This document shows, one piece after another, positions 1 through 11,967 of a stretch of DNA of 64,000 nucleotides (position 1 is the first letter of the stretch; every line of letters begins with the position of its first letter). The position numbers and the translations under genes are program-made. The stretch is from Tremella fuciformis. Taxonomy: Eukaryota; Basidiomycota; Tremellomycetes; Tremellales; Tremellaceae. Under the pieces are notes generated by a model that worked only from the letters and a program-made list of their open reading frames with translations, ran no database searches and was not told the origin of the DNA. The DNA is taken from positions 2,976,001 to 3,040,000 of the forward strand of contig CP136490.1 in the NCBI GenBank assembly GCA_032768795.1, in the 5' to 3' direction.

Positions 1-1405
1 CTCAACTCGATCTCCTCCGCCCGGTCCCTCAACAGCAACACCTCGCCTATAAATACTGCAACGGCTCGCTTCGACCCTATATCATCCACGGTTATCGACG
101 AAGACGCGGATCCGGGTGCCATGTCTCATCATGGTCCTTCGGCTGCGCAGCTCTTGTTCGAGGGGCGACGGCGTCGATCAGCAGATCTGTCTGGCTCCAT
201 TTCATCCATCAGCTCTCGGTTGCGACAGCAGTCCGGTACAACAGCTACGACAATAGATCCCGTTACTCCTATCGCGCCGTCCTCGGCGTATATTCACTCT
301 GGCCTTGCCCCCGATCAGCAAGAACCGCGGATACGGCGCGCCTCTGCTCTGTCCCACGCGACCGATTTTAGCGATTCGCGCAGATCGTCAGCAGGTCTCT
401 CGGAACATCGCGATGGGAAGCCCCGGGCAGCTTTCAGTGATGCTGGCTTGTCGGATAGGGAGATGTCAGACGTGGAAGGCGGCGGCAGAGGCGCGAGATC
501 CGATGCAGAGGACGACGACGAGGAGTTTGACCTCATGCGGATGCTCCAGCAATCTCGGCCATCGCGGACACGAGACGACCGCTTTGCCCCGTCTGGCATT
601 GACAACGTTGGAGAGGTTGTCGAATTTGTGCCGGAGTCGATGTCGTCGTATCTTAATCGGAAGACTGCGCTTTTGATGTTGTGGTTCCCGCTCGGCGTGA
701 GTCGCTCATTTTGTTGAGCTAACATATGTGCTGATCTTCTGTATGTTCTACTGTTCTCTGTATCCCTGATCCGTATCATCTACGATTTTGCAGGGAACCC
801 ACCCACTCCTCTGCGTGCAGTGTCCAGATGGTTCATCTTCGCGCAGGGCATACTTGATGCCTTGATCTACGGGCTGGTCGAGTGGCAGTGAGTGCAATCT
901 TGATCAAGACACAGCATGATGCTGAACAAACAGCACCAAAAGAGTTGTCCGCCGGCGTGTACGCAAGGGTGCCTTTACCCCGACCGGGTCACGAAACACC
1001 GCCGGGACTTCTTCCCGCCCCCGAGGAACTGGTTCAGGCGCTGGACTTGCGTCGAATCTGGCCGCTGCCCTACGATTCTCACGAGGCTCCGGTTCGGGTT
1101 CGGGCTCTGGGGCTGGAGAAAAGGGCAACGCGCGTCGCGCATCGTCGCCCACCGCCTCGTACAACCATCTTGCGCACGTCGGTGCCATCCCCACGACTCG
1201 TAGCTCTCTCGGCAGAATAGACGAGCCCGTCCATCCTGAGCGGTCGATCTTGCAGGAGCTCGAGCTTGGCGAGACGGACCTGCAGATGCGCAAAGGCAGC
1301 ATGTTCACCGACGCCACTGGCACGAGCACGAGCGAGGGTACGACGCTGGCCAGGGACAGTCCCGAGAGCTCAAAGGACAAGGTGCAGGAGAAGGAGAGGA
1401 GATAG
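1..1405 (+). CDS. Git3/Gpr-type G-protein-coupled receptor, C-terminal part (5' end outside window)
   Basis: The reading frame is open from base 1, so the gene begins upstream. Exons seen are 1-696, 742-887 and 934-1405; their sum keeps the frame to the stop. The first exon encodes a long Ser/Arg/Asp-rich segment like a third cytoplasmic loop. It is followed by two hydrophobic stretches with a RAVSRWF-type loop, read here as TM6 and TM7, and then a basic Ser/Gly-rich tail. The arrangement matches the C-terminal part of fungal nutrient-sensing receptors of the Git3/Gpr4 type, which signal through G-alpha and cAMP at the plasma membrane. The ligand cannot be told. The first intron (697-741) has a normal GTGAGT donor and a CTAAC branch site but ends in TG, not AG. 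No AG acceptor in this stretch preserves TM6. This is a genuine non-canonical site, a sequencing error or a lesion. Confidence 0.7.
697..741 (+). other. Candidate GT-TG intron in the GPCR gene
   Basis: The 45-nt interval starts GTGAGT, has CTAAC at 719-723 and ends CTTCTG. Reading through gives an in-frame stop (TGA). Removing exactly this interval joins the TM6 codons in frame. The next AG, at 791-792, would delete about 17 hydrophobic residues. Confidence 0.5.
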
Positions 1406-1598
1406 CATTGACGCCCGGCATGGCACTGGCGTGCTGCGCCGGGCTCAATAGTGAGGGTATCGCATCACCACAATCATCTGTCATCTGTCGTTGTCCATCT
1501 ACCCATTGCATATCTGGCTTAGGAGGTTTATAAACACATACATACATACACATACGTCTACACCTTCACCGGTCATGGCTGTTGCTCGCATGGCATTT

Positions 1599-3313
1599 CT
1601 ATTGATCCGACATGCGAGAGGGTAAAGGGCCGACGAGACCGACCTCATCCTCGCGGCATGCGCTGCACAGGCGGCCCCTGAGTTCCAGATCATGTGCAGG
1701 GAGACCAGGAGCGATGTGGTCCTCCATGTCTGCATGTAGCATGAGTCCATACTCCCCTTCTATCCACCTCGCCGCTGTGCCCCGTACGTCTGGCCGGCAG
1801 AGCGCACCGCAGGCACAGCACACATAGCCTCTCGACACAACGTCGAATGCGGAGCACGAGCCCGTCTCAAGGTCGGCCAGCGCTTCGCTGAAGAGGGACT
1901 TGCGCGAGATGATCAACTCCGTCACAATGTCTAGCAAGGAAAGCGGGCCTAGCCTATGCGCATTCGGCCGGTCTGCGCATCGTTTTTGATGCGGTCGAGA
2001 GACTGGTAGCTCTCGCAATCGCAGATATGTCGAGTTTGGTAGACAGCATTCTTGCATAACCGGGTACATCCGGGAGTTGTCACGCAGCTTTGACCCTTGC
2101 GGGAGGCGCGCAGAGATGGGCAGCCATGCGATGCGCAGAGGCAGGCTCTTCAGGTTGGTCTCGGGCAGGTCGATCGACCGTAAGGTGGGGAACGGCCATG
2201 GCTGCCAGTCGGGCCAGTCTGCTATCAACACAGGCTGTTTCTGAGGAACATTGACGTACGCTCAAACGAGCCGCCCGACGCGTTGATGTGGTATACTGTT
2301 GTGGTGGAGGATCCGAAGGCGGTGAAGAGCCCGCTCCAATCCACAGCTTCAGGCAGACGAGGCAGACTGCTCAGATCCAGAGTATGGTTGGAAGTGTCAC
2401 AATCGACAAGGGCGAAAGCGGCGACTCGACACGCGATGACTGCGGGAGTCCCAAGTACGACGTCCACATGTCGAGCTGGTACCGAAGTCGATACTGCGTC
2501 TGCGAGGGCCAGCGCCGTAATGTCGTCGATGGAGGACGTGCTTGTAACCCATTGCGCTCGCTGAAACCGGTTTTCCCGGGCGACTGAGTCAAGCTCTGCT
2601 CGAAGATTGCGGAACAATGCGAGCAGGAGGGCTTCAGATCAGCTCCGACGTCGAGTTGGCAGGTGTATTGTCCGCACCGAGGCATGTCCGACTTGGGCCA
2701 TCTTCGGTGACCCGACCATGGCTGTTGATTGCCGTTCCGAGATCGCGCAGGGCCGCAGGCAGAGCAGGCCATGCCTGGTCATTTGCGTGGCTCTTTTTGA
2801 CCTGAACTCTTCTGCCTCTGCGACCCCGTTTCTGGTGTCGCTTGGCGTGTCGTAACCGGTACGCACCACTCGCGACGTCCTCGTTCAGCTCGGCGACAAT
2901 GCCGAGTAGCGCCACTATCGCATCGAGTATCGCGGCACGAAGACGCAAGGTCTTTCGAGAGGTCACTGAATCCCTTTGGGTGATGTGAGGCAGGTTGTGG
3001 TAACGGAGCTGCGAATGCCCGACTCTAGGTGGATCTGGCAATCTCGGACGACTGGCAGTAGCTCCATGATTGTGCGTTTCCTCCTCGTCTGAGAAGGGCT
3101 CGTTCTCCGAGGAGGATGTACTCGAGTCGGACGCTGTTTCTGAAACTACATATCTGTATAGGGGCATAACCCCCTCCGTAGAGTGCAGAGGCGATATAGT
3201 GACGAACGAGTCGGCCTCGGTGACTCGGTGTAGGGAGATGAGATCTGGTGCTTTGCCTCCGCTCGATCAGGCACAGACCGAGCCCGATACCGGCTCTCAA
3301 TCTCTCTCGTCAT
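1599..3313 (-). CDS. Leucine-rich-repeat-like protein with C-terminal Cys pairs
   Basis: This is a spliced minus-strand gene whose start I place at the ATG at 3313; the frame is open further 5' only without an ATG. An acidic, Ser-rich N-terminal part is followed by a basic stretch, leucine-rich segments and a C-terminal part with two Cys pairs (YVCCACGALC and, about 50 residues later, LCSAC) that could bind a metal. One intron, 2632-2677 (46 nt), is clear because it restores a hydrophobic exon start. Two other joins, near 3150-3220 and 2230-2300, are needed but not uniquely resolved. The product resembles fungal LRR proteins of unknown role; no catalytic motif is visible. The exact exon structure is uncertain. 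Confidence 0.45.
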
Positions 3314-3493
3314 AGTCAACGCTCTCTCGTTCTCGGGGACGACGTGAACGTGTGGGGAGGACAAGCTGCTCACTGCTTGCAGGTCGACCACAGTATCACC
3401 ACCTCACTCACACTTGTTGAGCTCCGCCGTTTTTCAACACTCGACCACCCCCGTTGACCCGGTGACTAACCGGTCGCCCACATCGCCGAGACC

Positions 3494-5979
3494 ATGTTCG
3501 GCAAGAAGAAGCTCGCATGTGTGCCCCTCGCCTCGGACCCCTCCATTCGCCGCTCCCATCTGTCCCCGGATGCTCTCCTCACCCGTCCTGCCGGCGACGA
3601 GGTGGTTCTCGTCGGCGACATATTCGCCTACACGGTGAGGGGTGCAAGTCTGACGAATGACGCAGTTGACTGATCCGGCTAGGCAAAGAAATACGGCAAC
3701 AAGACAGCATGCTATTATCGCGACATCGTGAATGTCGTGGAAGAACCAAAGGTGATCAAGCGGGCCGGCGGCGTCGAGGAGAAGAAGATGTGGAAGTAGT
3801 GCGTTCCTGCGGCCGAGAAGATCAACGCACGATGCTTATGGCCAGCTACACGCTGTCCGACCCTAAGGCAGTCACCTACGCCGAGCTCGACGTTATCACT
3901 ACGGCCCTTACAGCTGGCTTCGTACATCTCGGCTTTACCGATCCGCAGACACCCGTCGTGTCCAGGCCGAGGGTGTCCATCTACGCCGATACGTCGTTGC
4001 ACTGGCAGTTGATCGCCCAGGCGTGCGGCAGGCTCGGGCATACGTTCACGACCGCCTACACCACGCTGGGAGAGGAAGGACTCCTGCATAGTCTGGTCGA
4101 GCCGGATGTTGAGCTGATATACTGCGGCGAGGGCCAGGTGGAGCTGGTGGCCAAGGTGGTCGAGCGAGCAAACAAAGTGCGCTATGTGATATATGACGGA
4201 GAAGCCCGAGTCGATCAGGTAGGTCTACCGGCTTGGAGGGTGCGTGGATCAGCTCACCCCGCTCAGAATCTCGTCACTCAGATCTCCAATGTCCTCAAGA
4301 CTCGCGGAGGCAAGATCATCACCTTCACTACACTGGAGCAACTGGGCCGATCGCAGCCGCTCACGAGCGCAGCGCTTGGAGCCCGGCCTACGGAAGATGA
4401 CCTTTTCTGCATCATGTACACCTCGGGCTCTACGGGACCTCCCAAAGGTGTCATGTTGACCAACAAGAACATAGTCGCTTGCTGTGAGTGTCCTATGCCT
4501 TGCAGGTATTCCAGCTTATGCCAGTGGCCGGAAGCTACAAGCTGTGGGGACCAGGTTTCCATGGCCAATCCGATCTGCTTCTTGCCTACCTACCCTTGGC
4601 GCACATCCTCGAGCAGTTCCTCGAATATACATTCTACCTGTGCGGCGTTCCCCTCGGGTACGCGTCTGTCAAGACTCTTTTGGACGACAGTGTACGCGGA
4701 TGCAAGGGAGACTTGCAAGCGTTCCGGCCAGTCAGTGTCTTGCCCTCGCCGTCATGAACTCGAGTTGACAAGCAGACTTGCATGGGCGGCGTGCCCGCCG
4801 TATGGGAGATGATACGGAAAGGCATGATGAAGAAGATTGGGGAGGCTCCCGCCGCTGTCCAGACCATCTTCGATCTCGCCGTGAAGGGCAAGCAGACTCT
4901 GCCGTGGCCATTGAGCTCCGTGATCGACAAAGTTCTTTTTGCTCGCGTCAAGCAGGCGGTCGGAGGCCGACTGAGACTGGCCGTGTGTGGGGGAGGTCAG
5001 TTGAGCGCGACGACCCAGTTGTTCCTCAGCACTGTGCTCGCGCCTATGATGCAAGGTGAACTATGTCGCATGTGGTCTTGCATGGCTGATTAGCAGGCTA
5101 TGGTCTCACCGAGACGGTGGGGATGACGACGATCACAACCCAAGGTTTCTGGTCGCTGGGCAGTGTGGGCGTGCTGGGACCCTCAACAGAGCTCAAGCTT
5201 GCCGGTGCGCTTGGCTTTTTTCCGGCGAGGAGCTATTTGGCTGATGATCAGACTGTCCCGAACTCGGTTACGTCTCATCGCACGACCCGCCACAGGGCGA
5301 GATCTGGTTGCGCGGATCCAACGTCTTCAAGGGCTACTTCAAGCGGCCTGATCTCGATGCCGAAGCATTCACCGCTGATGGCTGGTTCAAGACTGGAGAT
5401 ATTGGCCAATGGGACGCAGATGGAACACTGCGGATCATTGATCGCCTAAAGAATCTCATCAAGCTCCAGAATGGAGAGTACATCGCGCTCGACCGGCTCG
5501 AGTCGATATACAAAGCATGTGGTGAGTCCGAGGTGGGAGCCCGCTGAAGGCTGGCGAGCTGAAGTCACAGACCTCGTGATGATGATTTGTATCGCCGCTC
5601 CTCCATATGCCGACCGACCGGTAGCTCTCGTCTATCCAGTGCGTATCTTCCCACTCAGTATCTTCCCACTCAGGTGGAGGTAGCTGATGAGCAGCACGAG
5701 GGCAATCTTCGACATCGCTTGACCTTGGAGAAGCACGCAGCCGATGGGTCATCGGAAGACTGGGCGGAAGATCCCAAGGTAGCGGACCTTATCCTCAGAG
5801 ATCTGCAAGCCGTGGGCAAACAAGCTGGACTACAAAAGGCCGAGATGCTGCAAGGGGTTGTTCTCACACCCGAGGAGTGGTCACCCGACAATGGCCTGTT
5901 GACGCCGGCCATGAAGCTTGCTCGGCCGGTCATCTCAAAGTGCTTCGAGAAAGAGATCGGGGCGGCTTATGGGAAGTGA
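3494..5979 (+). CDS. FAA1: Long-chain fatty-acid-CoA ligase
   Basis: This enzyme makes acyl-CoA from a long-chain fatty acid, ATP and CoA, for lipid synthesis, beta-oxidation and protein acylation. Ten exons: 3494-3634, 3683-3798, 3846-4218, 4267-4483, 4525-4730, 4776-5055, 5097-5204, 5252-5521, 5571-5638 and 5674-5979. They sum to 695 codons, the usual length for the Faa1/Faa4 class. The AMP-binding core is complete: YTSGSTGPPKGVM (P-loop-like motif), GYGLTETVG, GEIWLRGSNVFKGYFK and WFKTGDIGQWDADGTLRIIDR, followed by the lysine region KNLIKLQNGEYIAL. Eight of the nine introns are 41-49 nt. The last is only 35 nt and its acceptor lies in a tandemly repeated 15-bp unit. No signal peptide is visible; the protein probably acts on ER, lipid-droplet or peroxisome membranes. 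Confidence 0.95.
5644..5673 (+). repeat. Two tandem 15-bp copies ending in a duplicated 3' splice site
   Basis: The unit TATCTTCCCACTCAG occurs twice back to back at the end of the last FAA1 intron (5639-5673). The second CAG is taken as the acceptor because the first would leave a 20-nt intron. Both are in the same frame, so either acceptor would keep the protein frame and differ by five residues. Confidence 0.75.
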
Positions 5980-6892
5980 CTGAAGTCGTGGACTCCTGTA
6001 TATCTCGTGGTTCAGCTGTATGTCCATGTATATAGAGTCTCTTCGGGAGTTCCAAAGCGAACACACTGCCACATTCGGTGACGAGCCACTCGCACTGAGT
6101 CACTCCCAAGCGTTGCGGCCGATTAGGATAATCTGCCCTGAGATAACCATAGATTAGTAATATCCCATTCATCCCGTCCAATCGGGCCTAGACCCTTGAT
6201 TACCCCGCGGCGGCAACGTCTGCCCTCCTCTTGCCAATCCTCTTCTCGACCACCCCCGTCGTTCTCGGCAGCCAGAGGTCGCCGAAGCATCTAGACCCGG
6301 TCGCCTCGTTTTCTACATCCATCTAATCGTGTTACCATCTCGCGATCTGACATTTCTCGGCATTGGCAGACCACGAGAACGGTCCGTGGACGTAGGGCTC
6401 GGACGTACAGCAAAGGCAGGACAGGCGGGACGATCGTCGACTCACGACTCGGCGGTACTGGCGCAGTCGATCCCGCGGTCAGCAGACCAGAGAGGAAGTG
6501 AGCGACAGTGGAGGGGAGATCGTTGCGTCCGAGGGGGACACACGATTAGAGTGGAGTGTTTGTGTGTGGACTGCTTGTGAGTCGACGCATCCTGATCATG
6601 CTTGCACTCGACACCCGGTGGCAACATCACCCAACGACTCGACTCTTTGATTGATGGTGAGCCCTGACTAATCTCCCAGTCATCGAGCGGCTGTGAGGCT
6701 GCCCCGCCTCTCAGCACGTCCAAGGCAGACGCTAGCTTGACGACAGCCTTGGCGGGTACCGCCACACCGTTCATCGACCGCTTGCAGCTCGACGACGGCC
6801 GTCCTTTCACCCCTTGAATCCCCTTGCGACGTCTCCTGGACCCGCCTCGGGCTCCAGGCAGTCTATCTCGCCTCCTCTCCGCCGCAATCGCC
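5980..6892. other. Intergenic region between FAA1 and SSH4
   Basis: About 0.9 kb with no supportable gene. It should hold the FAA1 3' end and the SSH4 promoter and leader. A CCAAT pentamer lies at 6234-6238. I see no repeat or RNA gene. Confidence 0.6.
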
Positions 6893-9140
6893 ATGGACAC
6901 TTCCACACTCAGCTTCACGCCCGCAGAGGACAAGCCCCTCCCCAGCACATCGTCGCCGCTCAAGCAGCTTCCTCAGCCGGGCGAAGCAGCGCAGAGCGAG
7001 TGGTTCTCCCGCTTCATCTCCCCCTTGACCGGCACGGGCTCTTCCCCCGATTCGTCACCGATGTCGACGCCGGTCCTTCTGCCTGCTCAACTGCCTATGC
7101 ACGAGAACTTCCCCGGGACAGACATGCCGCCGCGGACGGGCACCGACGGCGATGCCGGGCGCGGGGTATCGACGGTTCTGCTCATCGTCATCCCTGTGTT
7201 GGTGGTCGTTCTGACCGTCTTGCTGGGCCTGATTGTCTTTTTGGTGGCTGTGCTGTACATGCGCAAGAAGCGAGGAATACGGTTGACGGAAGATGGTGGA
7301 CCGCTGGACCTTTCGAAGAGTGACGGCGTCATTGGCGAGGGCGGACCCGAGGGTGTTGAAGCTCGGTGGCTGGAGACGGTTGAGCCGGATGTGCGCGAAG
7401 CATACCGAAGAGCAAAAGGTACGTCAGCTGCGTCATTGGTCATAACTGAGCTGATCTGTAGAATGGCAGCAGCAATATCCCCCTGCATCAGTGCCATCTG
7501 ACATCACGTTATCTCAATTTCTGTCCATACAAGAGAAAGGCGTCTCTGCATGGGCATTCGAGCCTGACTACGAGGACAATCTATCCCTATATGTGCAGTC
7601 GCGGACCGAGATCACTTTCCTCGCGGATGGACCAGGCATGGCTGCGAGAGAGGGAGGAGGAAACTCAGTCATGGCCAACTTGCCCCTGCCAAAGCTCAAC
7701 GAGGTCTACTACTGGGAGGTCAAAATGTACGACAAACCTGCTACAACCGAAGTGGCCATTGGGCTGGCAACCAAGCCGTACCCGTCTTTCCGCTTGCCTG
7801 GATGGAACAAGTTCTCAGTCGCCTACTTCGCCTCCGACGGTTTCAAGTCGCACAATTACCCTTTCACCGCTGCCTCTCACGGTCCCCCGCTAGCTGAAGG
7901 CGATGTTCTCGGCGTCGGATATCGGCCTCGCAATGGATCAGTCTTCTTCACGCGCAACGGTAGGAAGATGGACGACGCATACTGTGGTCTGCAACGGTTC
8001 AATCTATTCCCTACCGTCGGTGCGAACGGTCCCTGCACCTTGCACATCAATCTTGGTCAAGCCGGCTTCGTCTTCATCGAGGCCAACGTCAAGAAGTGGG
8101 GTCTGGCCCCAATGACCGGAACCTTGGCGCCTCCTCCGGCATACGGTAGCGAAAGAGGCAGCATTCTGCTGGACGCTGGATACGGGACACCTCACGCCCA
8201 CACTCCGCCATCCAACCAGGGCGGCGTCAACGCTCTGTTGCATGCTGCAAGGGCTCGTGCTGGATCGGCTAGCTCGTCATCGTTGCAGCTTCCTGCCAAT
8301 GCTGGAGCGCAATCTCCTCGCTCTTCCAACAGCAGTCGGAGACACCGACGCGCAGGGCGAGGAAGCAATCTTCCTGGATCTCTGCCTGCCGTGCCCAGTC
8401 CGCTTCGAGCGAGTGAAGCAGGTCCTGGTCCGACCACTGCTGGTTCCCGACGACGGGCGCTTGCCCGCCGAGAGGTTGTTGCCAATGGAGACGACGATTC
8501 TGGCACATCTTACGTATCTCCAACCGATACTCCGCACATCGCACCACGCATACCTTCGCCCGACGCCCTGGAGTATATCCAGTCCGAGACTGAGTCCGAC
8601 GAGTACGATTCTATGTCTGACCGCCATGCTGACCCGTCTTCGCCCCTCATGGAGCCGAACCCTCCCACGCCTAACTTGCTCGACATTTCCCTGCACTCCC
8701 TTCGCGGCGGGCACCAGCACTACTTTGGCGGGCGTCACACACCTGAACACGCTCAACAAGCAGACGAGAGCGATGACGAAGAAGAGGGAGGCCACAGTGG
8801 CGGAAGTGACCAGACTGCTCGACCTGTCCGGCCCACTCTGGGGCATCGATATCGCAGTCAAGGAAGCCCGCCCCCACCCGGATATGCCCCACTCGACCCG
8901 AACATGTACTCGGCGGGCCTGCCGGCCGATCTGCCTGAAGATCTCATCAATCAGGCCATCGCAGCGATGGGGGGCGATGCGTGAGTGTTCACTTTTGTCC
9001 CCATCAGACAAGTCTAACAGGTTAGCGCGTCGCTAGAGCAGCATCCCAATGGACAAACTCAGCCGGCAGCAGGAGCAGGCGAGACGAATGCAGAGACCCG
9101 TCGACCATTTGGGTGGTTGCCGTTTGGGACTCGACGATAA
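6893..9140 (+). CDS. SSH4: SPRY-domain membrane adaptor of the Rsp5 ubiquitin ligase
   Basis: Ssh4/Ear1-type proteins recruit the HECT ligase Rsp5 to cargo at endosomes and the vacuole for sorting into multivesicular bodies. Exons 6893-7418, 7462-8980 and 9026-9140 sum to 720 codons. The N-terminal region is Ser/Pro-rich, followed by one strong transmembrane segment near residues 100-125 (VLLIVIPVLVVVLTVLLGLI) and basic residues. A B30.2/SPRY domain begins around residue 210 (YYWEVKMYDKPATTEVAIGL, then GDVLGVGYRPRNGSVFFTRNG). A long disordered acidic/Ser tail contains PPPPGYAPLDPNMY, a PPxY-like motif for Rsp5 WW domains. The last intron was chosen because its CTAAC branch and TTAG acceptor give a C-terminus ending FGWLPFGTRR. 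Without it the protein would end at GGDA. Confidence 0.88.
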
Positions 9141-9499
9141 AGAAAAAGGTTGTGCGAAAGAGGTTGATATCTTCCTCCCATTCACATCACAGATTGTAGT
9201 GTACCCACGTGATTGTATCAAATGCACATGCGAGCAGGAACAAGTATGGGCTATGATGAGCAGCAGTTGTGGCGTCGCGAGATTGACGTGTATTTGCTAC
9301 TTCGACTGCGCTTCGTAGTCAGCCAGAAATTTTGCCTTTCACCCACCTTCCTGGTGAAACGTGCTGCTGTTCGAAAGGAGCGACTCTGCATTGCTTGTCC
9401 GACGATATATGCTGGGTCGAGTGATGGTTCTTTCGGTCCCCATCGACAAGAACTTGAGGTGCTAGCTGCCGAGAACTGGGTGTCAACCACGACTATACC

Positions 9500-10651
9500 A
9501 TGATGGGCGACCCCTTTATGGGGACGGAAACGGCAGGGGAGACGGATGATGGTGAACCGCTAATCAAGTGCGAGTCGCCCGAGATTGAGATGATAGACGT
9601 CTCGTCTCCAGGCCCTGCTCTGCCCACCGATGCTTTTCCGGGCAGAACCGATCATCTCGCGGCCGACACGTCGCCCACCTGCCTCTTGGTCGGCGACGTG
9701 CCTGTCGACCGCTCAGTTGCGGCTGCGTCAGTTCACGATTCATTCTACGTCGCCAAGATGCGTGCCTTGACCTGCATCGAGCAGCCAGACCACTGGAAAC
9801 TTGTCGAGTGCATCGCGAGCAATAACCGGCTGATCGCCGCTGCTGGTCTATATCACCAGGACTTCGGGAAAGACGAGTATGACATCAAGGGGTGCACTCT
9901 CTTAGCGAGAACTTCTGCAAATCAGATCTTAGCGGCTCGACAGTACTGCTTCGGTCTATCGGATTCGGCACAGGGAACGGCGTTCTTTGAGGGCGTGTTC
10001 CATCGCCAGCAGTGCGTGAGAGTGTGGAAAAACCACTTTCATGTCCCACCTCCGCCGCCCGGGCTCACCGAGCGGTTCTGCCTCACACCGCCCCTCCCCG
10101 ACATTGAAGACGACCAAGTTTACTCGGCGCTTTCGGTGCCGAAAGCGATACGTGAACAAGCGCGTTCATTGGAGCGTTTCTGCGAAATCCAGGACGCGCT
10201 CTGCCATCAGTCGCTCAGCCAAGACATAGACGACTACAGCAGCACAACTGCGGCGGCCAGGTCGGCCTTTCGCGACATCGTCAACAATGTGCGCGATAGC
10301 ACGAAATCCTACAACGCGAGTCGTGTCGCGCATGCGTCGCATAAGCTTGAGGATCTTCTAATTGCGTGGCATCCGGATGATTTTTCCAGTCAGGAAGGCA
10401 TTGGTACGTGTGAAGATATACATGGCGTCCCCAAAGAGTTAGCTCAGCGCGTCCGAGCTGCTGCAGCCCTGGTCAATTCGGTTCAGACTCACACATTCTC
10501 TCTGACCCGCCACACCAAGGGCGAGAAGCGGTCGGTCTCGTACGATGCGGCGCACCCTCCCAGTCTCGACACGCTGTACACTCAGGCTGAGGGAGTCATG
10601 CAGTACGCGTGGCGTAGCTATCACACCGCAGTACACAAGACTGGATTTTGA
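9500..10651 (+). CDS. Tandem-family protein P1 (function unknown)
   Basis: An intact single-exon gene of 383 aa. I do not recognise a named domain. It has an acidic N-terminus, then an alpha-helical-looking body with a proline run followed by GLTERFCLTPPLP, and then LERFCEIQDALC about 35 residues later. The same two landmarks recur in P2, P3, P4 and P5 at the same spacing. All five lie on the plus strand within 11 kb, so they are read as copies of one family that have diverged far. There is no signal peptide, TM segment or catalytic motif. ATG 9500 is in a good context (accATGatg); a second Met follows at once. Confidence 0.7.
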   Translation: MMGDPFMGTETAGETDDGEPLIKCESPEIEMIDVSSPGPALPTDAFPGRTDHLAADTSPTCLLVGDVPVDRSVAAASVHDSFYVAKMRALTCIEQPDHWKLVECIASNNRLIAAAGLYHQDFGKDEYDIKGCTLLARTSANQILAARQYCFGLSDSAQGTAFFEGVFHRQQCVRVWKNHFHVPPPPPGLTERFCLTPPLPDIEDDQVYSALSVPKAIREQARSLERFCEIQDALCHQSLSQDIDDYSSTTAAARSAFRDIVNNVRDSTKSYNASRVAHASHKLEDLLIAWHPDDFSSQEGIGTCEDIHGVPKELAQRVRAAAALVNSVQTHTFSLTRHTKGEKRSVSYDAAHPPSLDTLYTQAEGVMQYAWRSYHTAVHKTGF

Positions 10652-11006
10652 GATCAGCGTGCGCACATGTCTGTTGTGTAGACACGCCCTGTCCCGTAGC
10701 ATGGTATATCTTGCTTCTCCCATGTATTCATTGTGTTGGAAGACGGTCATGCTTCGGGGAGACGAGCTTTCACTGGGGAGAAGGCACCTAGGGACCGGAT
10801 CGCAGATTTGCCACACACGCACGGAGTACCATTTTGTCAAGATTTCGCCGCGATCCCCGGGTGGCGAATTTGCCGAAGGCCACATGAGGCAGGATACTGA
10901 CGTTTCGCATTCAAGCATTCCTAAGAAGGCGAGAGGTGCTACTCCAGGCGAGAGGTCTCGGCTCACTTGTCTAACATACGCACCTAAGTTAACGAGTTTT
11001 GCCGCC
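10652..11006. other. Spacer between P1 and P2
   Basis: A 355-nt gap without a supportable gene. It probably carries the P1 3' end and the P2 promoter. Confidence 0.5.
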
Positions 11007-11967
11007 ATGAGCGCGACGATTCAGCAGTATGAGCTGTCACTAGAGACTCCGTCAATTGCTCACGCTTATGTTGCAGCCCGTCAAGCATCCTTGCTGTACA
11101 TATGCCTTCCGTCGAAATACCATCTCAGCTACAGCACTGCGCTCGCCACTACCGTTGTGGACGAAATAGGTCGCGAATTGGCATCGAGGACCAACTCGGC
11201 AATCCCCCATGACACGGCGTCTGGAATCCACAGCCTCCTCTACAGTACAAGACCGGACGGATCATGCGGAAGCTCACTGAGGGTTATCAGAGCCTTATGG
11301 GCCTACAGGGGGAAGAGCCACCTCCCGAGGTTCGTTATGCTTTCTTCGATGGGGCGTTTCAGCGCCTAATCTGCGCTTCAGTGTGGGCACAGCAAGGACC
11401 GGGTTTGGAGCCTCCTCCGAGCGGCTTGACGGAGCGATTTTGCCTCACGACCCCCATCAATAGTTATGCAGAGGCGCCACTCGCTCTTCCATTCGAGTTT
11501 CGCGAGGTCGAGAGCGTGGCCCGGGCGCTTGAGGCATTCTGCCAGAATCAAGAGACCATATATTTGACAAAGTCGCAACCTGTACCGGGAATCAAAGCAT
11601 CAGTGAGCAGTCTCTTCGACGTCTGTACAGCAGCGTTGAGAGCGTGCTGGAGACCTGTAAGAGGTTCAACCCTGGTTTTCGTGTTCCTCTCGAAAGCCTA
11701 TCCTTCGTACGCGGAAGTGATCCGAACGATACTGGAATTGATGCTCGCGCCATCTTCCAGGATGACGATGGACGTGTACAAGAACGGGCGCTCGCTGGGG
11801 CGGGACTCGTCAGCACTGCCTTTCGATTGACCGCTCGCATCCAGCGATGGCGAGATCAGGATGCGCGCTCCGTCGAGCTGCATAGGTTCAAGCCGATATA
11901 CCGAACCGCAGAGGAACTCATGCAGGCGTCTCGGACACTATACGTGTCGGCATGGGAGACGGGGTAG
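11007..11967 (+). CDS. Tandem-family protein P2; frame broken twice, possible pseudogene
   Basis: Similarity to P1 is clear: PPPSGLTERFCLTTPI, then LEAFCQNQETIY, then a C-terminal helix ending in an RTAEELMQASRTLYVSAW stretch. The coding frame changes twice. The first change, near 11280-11310, would be healed by removing 26 nt (11283-11308, GT to AG). The second, near 11582-11610, would be healed by removing 29 nt (GT to AG). The first break sits close to where P3 also needs a short interval removed. Either these are ultrashort introns, well below the 35-50 nt seen elsewhere here, or P2 is a decaying copy with frameshifts. Start ATG 11007 aligns with the family N-terminus. Confidence 0.5.
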
